59,244 bases of DNA, from NCBI RefSeq assembly GCF_000162755.2, contig NZ_JH413817.1:137550-196793 (forward strand), in the 5' to 3' direction. Below, in pieces: positions 17,289 through 25,116 of this stretch. The DNA comes from Legionella drancourtii LLAP12 (GTDB taxonomy: Bacteria > Pseudomonadota > Gammaproteobacteria > Legionellales > Legionellaceae). The position numbers and the translations under genes are program-made. The stretch's first letter is position 1. Every line of letters begins with the position of its first letter. The notes below the pieces were generated by a model, which was not told the DNA's origin, made no database searches, and saw nothing but the letters and a program-made list of their open reading frames with translations.

Positions 17289-19574
17289 ATGAGTAAACAT
17301 TTGGTGATCGTTGAGTCACCCGCTAAAGCTAAAACAATACAAAAATACCTTGGTAGTGATTATGAAGTTTTAGCCTCCTATGGCCACGTTCGCGATCTGC
17401 CTGCCCGTAAAGGTTCAGTAAATCCTGACCAGAACTTTTCTATGACTTATGTTCCCCTGGAAAAGAATGCGCGGCATATTGAAACGATTGCGAAAATGTT
17501 AAAAAAATCAGATTCGTTACTACTCGCAACCGACCCCGATAGAGAAGGCGAGGCCATTTCTTGGCATATTTTTGAATTAATGAAAGAAAAAAATCTACTT
17601 AAAGACAAAGAAGTGCACCGCATTTTTTTCAACGAAATTACCAAATCAGCGATTCAAGATGCAATCAATAATCCACGTGCCATTTCTATGGATCTGGTTA
17701 ATGCGCAACAAGCGCGGCGTGCCTTAGATTATCTGGTGGGTTTTAATCTGTCGCCTTTGTTATGGAAAAAAATTCGCCGTGGCCTTTCTGCTGGCCGTGT
17801 GCAAAGTCCTGCATTGCGCTTAATTGTTGAACGAGAAGAAGAAATAGAGCGCTTTGTTTCCCAAGAGTATTGGAAAATACTGGCTCAGTGCCAGCATGAA
17901 AAAGTTCCTTTTGAAGCGCGATTAACGCATTATAAAAGCGAGAAATTACAGCAATTTACCGTAATTAATGAAGAGCAAGCCCTACAAATCAAAGCAGATT
18001 TGATTAATCAAGCGCAAGGCTCTTTAATTGTTACTCAAATTGAGAAAAAACAACGTAAACGCAAACCCTCACCACCATTTATTACCTCAACCTTACAACA
18101 AGAAGCGGCGCGTAAATTAGGTTTTACGGCACGTAAGTCGATGATGGTTGCTCAGCAGTTGTATGAAGGTATTGATATTGGCACAGGCACTGTGGGTTTG
18201 ATTAGCTACATGCGTACCGATTCGGTGAATTTGGCGGTGGAAGCGGTAGATGAAATACGCGAGTATATTACTGAGCGTTATGGTGCCAGCAATTGCCCAG
18301 CAAGTCCTAGAGTTTATAAGACAAAATCAAAAAATGCTCAAGAGGCGCATGAAGCGATTAGACCAACCTCGGTTAAACGTACGCCAGAAATGGTGCAAGC
18401 AGCACTGACTACAGATCAATACAAACTGTATAGCTTGATTTGGAAGCGTACCATCGCCTGTCAAATGGCGGATGCCTTGATGGATACCGTGGCTGTGGAT
18501 TTAAGTTGTGGCGATGCAGGTAATGTATTTAGAGCCAATGGTTCTACGATTACTTTCCCTGGTTTTCTTGCTGTTTATGAAGAGGGCCGTGATGATTCTA
18601 AAGAAGATGACAGTGAAGGATCATTATTACCGATACTTTCTGTTGGCGAAAAGGTTAAGGTTCACGATATCGCGGCCAATCAGCATTTCACTGAGCCACC
18701 ACCACGATATTCTGAAGCAACTCTGGTTAAAGCCTTAGAAGAATACGATATCGGCCGTCCATCGACTTACGCATCAATTATTCATACGTTACAACAGCGT
18801 GAGTACGTAATTGTTGATAAGAAACGATTCTTCCCAACAGATGTTGGCCGTATTGTGAATCGCTTTTTGACTGGTTATTTCACGCGTTATGTGGATTATA
18901 AATTTACCGCACAACTAGAAGATACGCTTGATGCGATTGCTCGTGGTGAAAAAGAATGGATTCCTGTTCTTGAAGAGTTTTGGCAGCCCTTTGTGCGGCA
19001 AATTCAAACTACGGACGAACAGGTACAACGTAAAGACGTTACCACGGAAATTTTAGATGAAAAATGTCCTAAATGTCAAAAACCTTTGTCAATCAGACTG
19101 GGTAAACGTGGTCGCTTTATCGGCTGTACAGGTTATCCCGAGTGCGATTACACCCAAGATATGGCAGGACAAGACGCTGAAAAAAATGAACCAGAAGTAG
19201 TTGAAGGCCGAGTATGTCCGGTATGTTCCAGTGCGCTACATATTAAAACTGGAAAATATGGCCGTTTTATTGGTTGTAGCAATTACCCACAATGCAAACA
19301 TATGGAGCCTTTGGAAAAACCGGCAGATACTGGCGTTGATTGTCCTAAGTGTCATGAGGCCAAAATATTGCAACGCAAATCCCGCAAAGGAAAAATCTTC
19401 TATTCTTGTGGTAATTACCCTAAGTGTGATTATGCTTTATGGAATGAACCGTTAGCTGAGCCTTGCCCTAAGTGTTCATGGCCCATCTTAACCGTTAAGG
19501 AAAGTAAACGCTTCGGTCGGCAAATTTTGTGTCCTCAAGACGGGTGTGGGTATTCGCGCAAAGACGACGAATAG
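17289..19574 (+). CDS. topA: DNA topoisomerase I
   Basis: 761 residues. N-terminal Toprim domain with VIVESPAKAKTIQKYLG and the metal-binding LLATDPDREGEAIS; LSAGRVQSPALRLIVERE in the core; active-site Tyr in ISYMRTDSVNL. The C-terminus carries four Cys4 zinc ribbons in series (about 590-755), the first beginning CPKCQKPLS and the last ending CGYSRKDDE. Relaxes negative supercoils. AAGGAAAAGG lies upstream of the ATG. Stands alone 121 nt after smg. Confidence 0.97.
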   Translation: MSKHLVIVESPAKAKTIQKYLGSDYEVLASYGHVRDLPARKGSVNPDQNFSMTYVPLEKNARHIETIAKMLKKSDSLLLATDPDREGEAISWHIFELMKEKNLLKDKEVHRIFFNEITKSAIQDAINNPRAISMDLVNAQQARRALDYLVGFNLSPLLWKKIRRGLSAGRVQSPALRLIVEREEEIERFVSQEYWKILAQCQHEKVPFEARLTHYKSEKLQQFTVINEEQALQIKADLINQAQGSLIVTQIEKKQRKRKPSPPFITSTLQQEAARKLGFTARKSMMVAQQLYEGIDIGTGTVGLISYMRTDSVNLAVEAVDEIREYITERYGASNCPASPRVYKTKSKNAQEAHEAIRPTSVKRTPEMVQAALTTDQYKLYSLIWKRTIACQMADALMDTVAVDLSCGDAGNVFRANGSTITFPGFLAVYEEGRDDSKEDDSEGSLLPILSVGEKVKVHDIAANQHFTEPPPRYSEATLVKALEEYDIGRPSTYASIIHTLQQREYVIVDKKRFFPTDVGRIVNRFLTGYFTRYVDYKFTAQLEDTLDAIARGEKEWIPVLEEFWQPFVRQIQTTDEQVQRKDVTTEILDEKCPKCQKPLSIRLGKRGRFIGCTGYPECDYTQDMAGQDAEKNEPEVVEGRVCPVCSSALHIKTGKYGRFIGCSNYPQCKHMEPLEKPADTGVDCPKCHEAKILQRKSRKGKIFYSCGNYPKCDYALWNEPLAEPCPKCSWPILTVKESKRFGRQILCPQDGCGYSRKDDE

Positions 19575-19597
19575 TGTGACGATATACACTCAGATTA

Positions 19598-19625
19598 CCC
19601 GGGTGCCAGCGCAAGCGAACCCGGG
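19598..19625. repeat. Hairpin downstream of topA
   Basis: CCCGGGT (19598-19604) and ACCCGGG (19619-19625) form a perfect 7-bp GC-rich stem around GCCAGCGCAAGCGA. No U-tract follows, so it is not a canonical terminator, but it lies 24 nt after the topA stop and may stabilise the message end. The sequence is GC-rich compared with its surroundings, like a dispersed repeat unit. Confidence 0.55.
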
Positions 19626-19756
19626 AATACAGCATCGCTTCCTGATTCATTGCCCTTATTCAGCTTAGCCATGGTGAATATAAATTAATCATCATGGCAT
19701 TATTGACTCTTAAGTGATAAGTATTGGACAATAAAACATTTTTCTGGAAATGTTTC

Positions 19757-22708
19757 ATGACGAACGCTATTTTTACCGCCATTAGTTGTAATGATTTAAA
19801 GAAAGTACAAGAACTTATTGACGATGGTGTCGATATTAATTGTAGAGGTGAATATTTAACTACACCTTTAATGCTGGCAGTTACAAAAAACAGGCCTGAT
19901 ATTGTTAACTATTTAATTAAAAATGGTGCTGATCCATATTTAATAATGTCTGATGGAGAAGACGCCTTATGGGGGGCAAGGGAATTAAATGTTTCTTCAG
20001 AAATTTTTTTAGCGCTTATTAAAAAAATTGCTGTAGATAAACGCTATATTGAGGTAGACGATAATGATAATATCGAGACAATTACTAATAAGTTGATAAC
20101 TACGCTGCTTTATAAAAGTAATCGTCATAATTGGAATGGTAGCTTATGTTCCGAAATAAGAAAATTTATTGGTGATTTAAAACCTGATTTTGCGATGCAG
20201 GAAAAAGCCTTTTTTGATACGTATATTAGCCACAAAGAAACAGAAGAAAATAATTTTTTTGGTTCTTATTTATCTGATAATTCAGATTCGGAAGATGAAG
20301 AATATTTTGGCGGACTTGATGAGGAAGAGCAGACTAAGCGCACTGCACCGGCTAAGCTTTTTATACAAAGAGGGCAGATAGAAAAAATTACTTATCAGAA
20401 AAAGACAGGTGATAAGCAAAAAGGTGATTTAAAATCAATCAAAAGTGGTTCGGAACTTTTTGACTTAAAATCACGGACTAAAATTCACTACCCTCTCACT
20501 ACGTTTCCTACATTAGAAGCGCATCTGCACCTACTTAATCAGAAGTTAGCAACTGGAATATCAATAAAGAAAGCCATTCAGGAACTAGAGGCAAATACCC
20601 CTAATTTTACGCGCTTTTTTGTCGCTGAATATCGTGGCATTACGTACCAAACAACCAAATGGAATCAATCAAGCCGAAAATCACACCGAAAAGATCAATC
20701 GGAAATAGCAAAACCTCTTTATAGCAATTCTGTAATGGCGGCATCTGGGCTTCGTTTTTTTAGATGCCATACAGAAGCATTAGCAGCCATGGAGTCTCAA
20801 AAGAAGAGTGTTGATGCCAATGCTAAATTAGTACATGAACTATTACTCACCTTGCGAGAGCCAAAAGCTTATACGTACAAAAAATATTCTTATAATAGCC
20901 TTGCCCATGTTTTGCAAAATATTTATACAGAAGATTACGATGGCTTTCATCATCTAATTAAAAAACATCCGGTGCTAAAGGACTTATTTTTAAACGATTT
21001 GAATCCTTTTATTTCCATGGGGGATACGCCTTATCATGCTGAAAAATATGCGCATGGAATAAAGCCCTACAAAGGCCATGAATCGTTCCGTTTAAGACCG
21101 CGCTGGCAAGCCAATGGACGTGCGGAAAGGCCCTATTCCGGAGTGGTTTATGCTTCCTTACATCCACTTACTGATTTTACAAGAAAGGGCCCTTTGCATG
21201 TTGTTTCCTTAAATAGAAACGCTGAAATTAAATTGCAAGATGAACTATTGATTGTTGCCGAGCGAGAATCCTGCTTCCCCTCTTATTTGCCTGAAAATCG
21301 TGTTTTTTATAAGCACATTGCAAAATACCCTTCTTTTAGTGGTAACTATAAATCCATCTATTTAATCAAATATGGATTAACCGAGGTAATTTATAATAAA
21401 TTTAAAGAAAAATTGGCTCATTCTAGACCTCACACTAAAGAGATGGGCGATTTTAAAAAATTATTAGGTGAGTGGTTATGTTCTTTCCATGAAGTCAAAT
21501 CAATTGAATTAGCGCGCCAAGAGGCTGAAAAACGAGGAGGGATCTTAATTTACCGTGATGTTAATGGAGGCTTTTGCTTAACTCCACCAATAGATTCTGT
21601 TAATCGGAACAGCAACGAAATGACTACGCAGATAAAAACACCGGTAAAACTCAAACAACAATCACGAGCTTCTCATTCGCCAGGAGGTTCTGATATCGGA
21701 TTTTTAAATGAACTATTTGATGATCTTGAAATTAGTAGCGACAAATATGGTATTTCTATTTTAGAAAAAAATTCTTCTTTAAGTATGGCTTTTAGCCTCA
21801 TGTTAAATGCGGTTTCTAATAAGTATCATTTAGCACTGCAGCACTTCCTTACAAAGCCAAATTTTAATCAGGAAATTAATAAAACATTTCAATGTGAACG
21901 TTTAGAACATGCAAGTCTTTTGCATTTAGCTGTTTTGGCTAACAATATCAGAGCCGTTGAACTTTTATTAGAAAATGACACCTTTGACCCGAATCTTACA
22001 GCATCCGAAACAACCGATAGTGATCTACATGAGAACAGGTTTTATGAGGAGTTAACTCCATTACATTTAGCTTTGCTCGAAGGGCGTAGAAATATCGCTT
22101 TAAAATTAATTCAAAATGAACGAATTAATATTTCGATGCGTGCTGCCTATGTGGTTAATAAAGATTTACTTGGTGATGTTATCTTGTTACCTAACCAAGA
22201 ATATGATGATTTTGGTAATCCAATCCGAGAGTTACCCAAGGATCACCCGCAATATGATCCCGACGATCTGGGTGTGGCCTGGAGATTCCGAGGAACATGG
22301 CCTATTACACGCTACCGCGGAAATAGCGCGCTACATTTGGCAGTAACGCATGATTGGCCAGAAGTTATAAATGCTCTTATTGACAGAGGAATCGATATTG
22401 ATGCAAGTAACCCAGAAGGAACTACCGCATTAGACCTTGCGCTAAGGGATAAAAAATATATGCTAGCTGCTCAATTAATTAGACATAAAGCAAGCTTAAG
22501 TTATTCGATAAGCTTAAAATGCATTCTTGAAGAAATAGATATTGATTCGCGCAGATATATTTTAGATTCCACAAAGCCAATAAATAAAATGAATATCTCT
22601 AATGAACTGTTTGAACTTTTAATGGCTGTTAAGGAAATGCATCCACAATTTCTTGAGTTTGATGAAGAGAATGAAGCAAGGACAGGGTTTAATGCGATGA
22701 GTAAATAA
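19757..22708 (+). CDS. Large ankyrin-repeat protein, candidate Dot/Icm effector
   Basis: 983 residues from the ATG at 19757 (GGAAA 6 nt upstream); a TTG at 19724 would add 11 residues. One to two ankyrin repeats at the N-terminus (about 2-60: LMLAVTKNRPDIVNYLIKNG), an acidic region (about 165-195: SDNSDSEDEEYF), a central domain of about 350 residues, then at least three more ankyrin repeats (about 710-930: SLLHLAVLANNIRAVELLL, LTPLHLALLEGRRNIALKLI, SALHLAVTHDWPEVINALID). The central domain contains NPFISMGDTPYHAEKYAHG (416-434) followed by LQDELLIVAERE (493-504), a pattern resembling ADP-ribosyltransferase folds. No signal peptide. Ankyrin proteins of this size in Legionella are often translocated effectors; that and the enzymatic guess are inference. 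Confidence 0.8.
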   Translation: MTNAIFTAISCNDLKKVQELIDDGVDINCRGEYLTTPLMLAVTKNRPDIVNYLIKNGADPYLIMSDGEDALWGARELNVSSEIFLALIKKIAVDKRYIEVDDNDNIETITNKLITTLLYKSNRHNWNGSLCSEIRKFIGDLKPDFAMQEKAFFDTYISHKETEENNFFGSYLSDNSDSEDEEYFGGLDEEEQTKRTAPAKLFIQRGQIEKITYQKKTGDKQKGDLKSIKSGSELFDLKSRTKIHYPLTTFPTLEAHLHLLNQKLATGISIKKAIQELEANTPNFTRFFVAEYRGITYQTTKWNQSSRKSHRKDQSEIAKPLYSNSVMAASGLRFFRCHTEALAAMESQKKSVDANAKLVHELLLTLREPKAYTYKKYSYNSLAHVLQNIYTEDYDGFHHLIKKHPVLKDLFLNDLNPFISMGDTPYHAEKYAHGIKPYKGHESFRLRPRWQANGRAERPYSGVVYASLHPLTDFTRKGPLHVVSLNRNAEIKLQDELLIVAERESCFPSYLPENRVFYKHIAKYPSFSGNYKSIYLIKYGLTEVIYNKFKEKLAHSRPHTKEMGDFKKLLGEWLCSFHEVKSIELARQEAEKRGGILIYRDVNGGFCLTPPIDSVNRNSNEMTTQIKTPVKLKQQSRASHSPGGSDIGFLNELFDDLEISSDKYGISILEKNSSLSMAFSLMLNAVSNKYHLALQHFLTKPNFNQEINKTFQCERLEHASLLHLAVLANNIRAVELLLENDTFDPNLTASETTDSDLHENRFYEELTPLHLALLEGRRNIALKLIQNERINISMRAAYVVNKDLLGDVILLPNQEYDDFGNPIRELPKDHPQYDPDDLGVAWRFRGTWPITRYRGNSALHLAVTHDWPEVINALIDRGIDIDASNPEGTTALDLALRDKKYMLAAQLIRHKASLSYSISLKCILEEIDIDSRRYILDSTKPINKMNISNELFELLMAVKEMHPQFLEFDEENEARTGFNAMSK

Positions 22709-22851
22709 AAGGGGGATATTGCGGATCTAGTCACTGACTATAAGTGGTTTTATGGCCCATAAGGAACCCGAAGAGTCAACGGGCAGCCTCATGGGCGCGT
22801 TATTGCTATTCGTGAAATTACGGAAGATTGGCTTTTATTATAGGGACTTAC

Positions 22852-24081
22852 ATGCATAACCGCGGAACCTTGACATGGGTTAGAAAAATTCAAAATATTC
22901 TTTTACTGTGGTTATTCTTTCCATTAATACTTCATGCTTCGTTTATTGAATCAACGCTAGGAACCGCCGTCGTGAATGATGCGACGGCAAGTTATTATAA
23001 TCCAGCAGCTTTAACACTTTTAACCAATGTTCAAATAATAACACTTGGCTCAGTGGCATCTTCTAAAACTCGTTTTACGGGTAAATCAATACAATCAACA
23101 ACGGGCTTCACTCAATTTGGTAGTTCAGCGGCACAAACGTATTATTATTTGCCTTCATTTTATTTAGGTATCCCTGCTAGCGATAAAATGACTTTTGGAT
23201 TTGCTGTTATATCTAATTTTTTTAACAAGAATAGCGAAGAAAATTCCATTCTGCGTTATGCTCAAGCGAACAACAGTATTCGCGATATTGATTTATCTCC
23301 AGCTTTAGGATTTAAGTTAAATGAATTTTTTTCATTAGGTGTCGGACTATCCTGTTCACACACTAATATTCTATTAGAGCCAATTTCTGGATTCCCAAGC
23401 TTAAACATTCCCGATGCCCAAAGTCATAATGACGCGAGTAGTTCGGGTTTAGGGGGCGATATTGGTTTTTTACTAAAGCCAAGCCGTTCAACGTTAGTTG
23501 GGTTTAATTACCGAACTTCAGTTACGTATCGATTTAATGGTAAAAGTGTTTTCAAGGATGATCCGGACGTTATTTCCAATGATTATCATTTTAATTTTTG
23601 GACCCCGGCCAGGAGTGTGCTTTCTGTAAACCATTTTGTAACCTCTTCATTAGGATTTATTGGTACTGTTCAGTACATTCAATGGCGTATATTTAATGAG
23701 GTAAACATTCAAGGTATAGCAACAAAAATAGGTTCTCAACCAATTATTGTGAATGCGAATGTTCCTTTTCATTTACATGATGCTTGGCTTTTTACTGTTG
23801 GCAGCCATTATCGTATAACGCCTAAATGGGTAATCAGGGTTGCCGGTAATTACACGCAAACCCCTGGAAACGGTAATTACCAGATATCCAGTGGTGACAA
23901 TATTATTTTAGGCGCATCAATGGGGTATGAAATCTACAAAAATATTATTATTGATGGCAGCTTCGCTCACGCCTTTATCCAAAATCAAAATGTAAACATT
24001 ATGACTGGTAGGAACATCATTAATGGTGAAAATAGAACTTTCCGAGATGCATTTTCTTTAAAATTAACGTTCAATCGATAA
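22852..24081 (+). CDS. FadL/OMPP1-type outer-membrane transport protein
   Basis: 409 residues from the ATG at 22852, chosen for its AGGGA ribosome site (a TTG at 22828 lacks one). A signal peptide (hydrophobic ILLLWLFFPLILHAS) is followed by TAVVNDATASYYNPAALTLL, the NPA-containing hatch motif of the FadL family, and then alternating amphipathic strands ending ENRTFRDAFSLKLTFNR with a C-terminal aromatic-rich strand. Such 14-strand barrels admit fatty acids or other hydrophobic compounds. A single gene; substrate not deducible. Confidence 0.88.
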   Translation: MHNRGTLTWVRKIQNILLLWLFFPLILHASFIESTLGTAVVNDATASYYNPAALTLLTNVQIITLGSVASSKTRFTGKSIQSTTGFTQFGSSAAQTYYYLPSFYLGIPASDKMTFGFAVISNFFNKNSEENSILRYAQANNSIRDIDLSPALGFKLNEFFSLGVGLSCSHTNILLEPISGFPSLNIPDAQSHNDASSSGLGGDIGFLLKPSRSTLVGFNYRTSVTYRFNGKSVFKDDPDVISNDYHFNFWTPARSVLSVNHFVTSSLGFIGTVQYIQWRIFNEVNIQGIATKIGSQPIIVNANVPFHLHDAWLFTVGSHYRITPKWVIRVAGNYTQTPGNGNYQISSGDNIILGASMGYEIYKNIIIDGSFAHAFIQNQNVNIMTGRNIINGENRTFRDAFSLKLTFNR

Positions 24082-24417
24082 TAAAAAAATCTTGCAAACC
24101 GCTTTGAATGGTACGTTTACATTGGTTTATCCCATCTATGAATTGGCATTTGTACCAGTGTAGGAATGGAGCTTCATCTGTGCCGGAAGGCATGTTGGAT
24201 ACATAGAATCTTTAATAGTAGGGCTGTTTGACCCGTTTGAAAATTGACTTATAATTTCTAAAATTATACAGAAAGGGATATTTATGCTTAGACTAACCTC
24301 AGAAACAGATAAGCTCCAATTCATTCAATTATTCGAGCAATTAACAAAAAAATGGTGTAAACGTTGAAGGACTTCCGCTATCCACGGAAACCGGTTGCGT
24401 GGATGACATTGTATTCG
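24082..24417. other. Gap after the FadL-type gene, with one tiny reading frame
   Basis: 336 nt. The only candidate is a 27-codon frame at 24284-24367 (plus), starting MLRLTSETDKLQF behind GAAAGGGA and ending WCKR. It could be a real micropeptide or the head of a decayed gene, since nothing homologous-looking continues after its stop. Otherwise I see no gene or RNA. Confidence 0.35.
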
Positions 24418-24452
24418 GAGTGTTTGCAAGGAAATATTCCTTGCAAACACTC
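24418..24452. repeat. Perfect 16-bp hairpin at the end of the mini-lipoprotein gene
   Basis: GAGTGTTTGCAAGGAA (24418-24433) and its exact reverse complement (24437-24452) flank a 3-nt ATA. It begins 7 nt beyond the stop of the lipoprotein gene on the minus strand, so it most likely ends that transcript, although no T-run follows on either strand. The long perfect stem and minimal loop are unusual for an intrinsic terminator. Confidence 0.7.
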
Positions 24453-24458
24453 AAGGTA

Positions 24459-24632
24459 TTAATAATAATCAATAGTCGTAGTCGTCACATCAATAGGACC
24501 TTGGCTGTAAGGATAAATCATCACGGGTTCAACGACGGGGGCAATGGCAACTTGCCTGTATTGAACAACTTGCGTCGTGCAACAGCATCCAGCCATAAAG
24601 ACAACAGCTCCTATTAGAATTATCCATTTCAT
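24459..24632 (-). CDS. Mini-lipoprotein, Tyr-terminated (copy 1)
   Basis: 57 residues from the ATG at 24632 (GGGGA upstream). Signal MKWIILIGAVVFMAGC with lipobox MAGC, then CC, a Val/Gln/Arg segment, VVEPVMIYPYSQGP and the tail DVTTTTIDYY. The neighbouring gene at 24790-24960 ends in the identical ten residues DVTTTTIDYY, so the two are tandem paralogues. Function unknown. Confidence 0.75.
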   Translation of the reverse strand: MKWIILIGAVVFMAGCCCTTQVVQYRQVAIAPVVEPVMIYPYSQGPIDVTTTTIDYY

Positions 24633-24789
24633 TGTGAATCCCCGATCGTTACATTTAAACAAAGTGTAGATTATTTAAACATCGATCGCCAGTAACCATA
24701 AGAGACAATTAATTACCTTGCTTCGTATTAGGGGCTCGGCCTTGTGCTTACGGGTCTTTATATCAATATTCCTCTTTGAATAATCATCG

Positions 24790-24960
24790 TTAATAATAGT
24801 CAATGGTTGTCGTTGTGACGTCGGTCAGACAGTAACTATTGGGGTAACGCATAAAGGGTTCAACAATAGTGGCAGAAGCACGTTCTCTGCATATAAGCGG
24901 AGAATTAAAACAACACCCAGTCATCAATAAAACAACTACCAATAGAATCATCCCTTTCAT
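24790..24960 (-). CDS. Mini-lipoprotein, Tyr-terminated (copy 2)
   Basis: 56 residues, ATG at 24960, stop TAA at 24790-24792. Signal MKGMILLVVVLLMTGC with lipobox MTGC then CF; the mature part has IVEPFMRYPNSYCLTD and ends VTTTTIDYY, matching copy 1 in the EP.M.YP and C-terminal blocks. It carries extra Cys residues (LICRE, SYCLT) that copy 1 lacks. Presumably made by tandem duplication followed by divergence. Function unknown. Confidence 0.72.
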   Translation of the reverse strand: MKGMILLVVVLLMTGCCFNSPLICRERASATIVEPFMRYPNSYCLTDVTTTTIDYY

Positions 24961-25116
24961 TCTGAGTCTCTATCTTTAATATATAAATAAATCGCTTATT
25001 CTTTGCTTGTTAAGCACCCATGTTGGAAGTGATATTTTACTCATTCTTCCGGTTCATTTTGAATCAGTATATACTCATCAGCTTGGTATCGAAAGCAATT
25101 CAGACAGGATGTGAGG

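Noticed and set aside
24418-24452. Canonical intrinsic terminator
   Set aside because: No T-run follows the stem on either strand; listed as a repeat instead.
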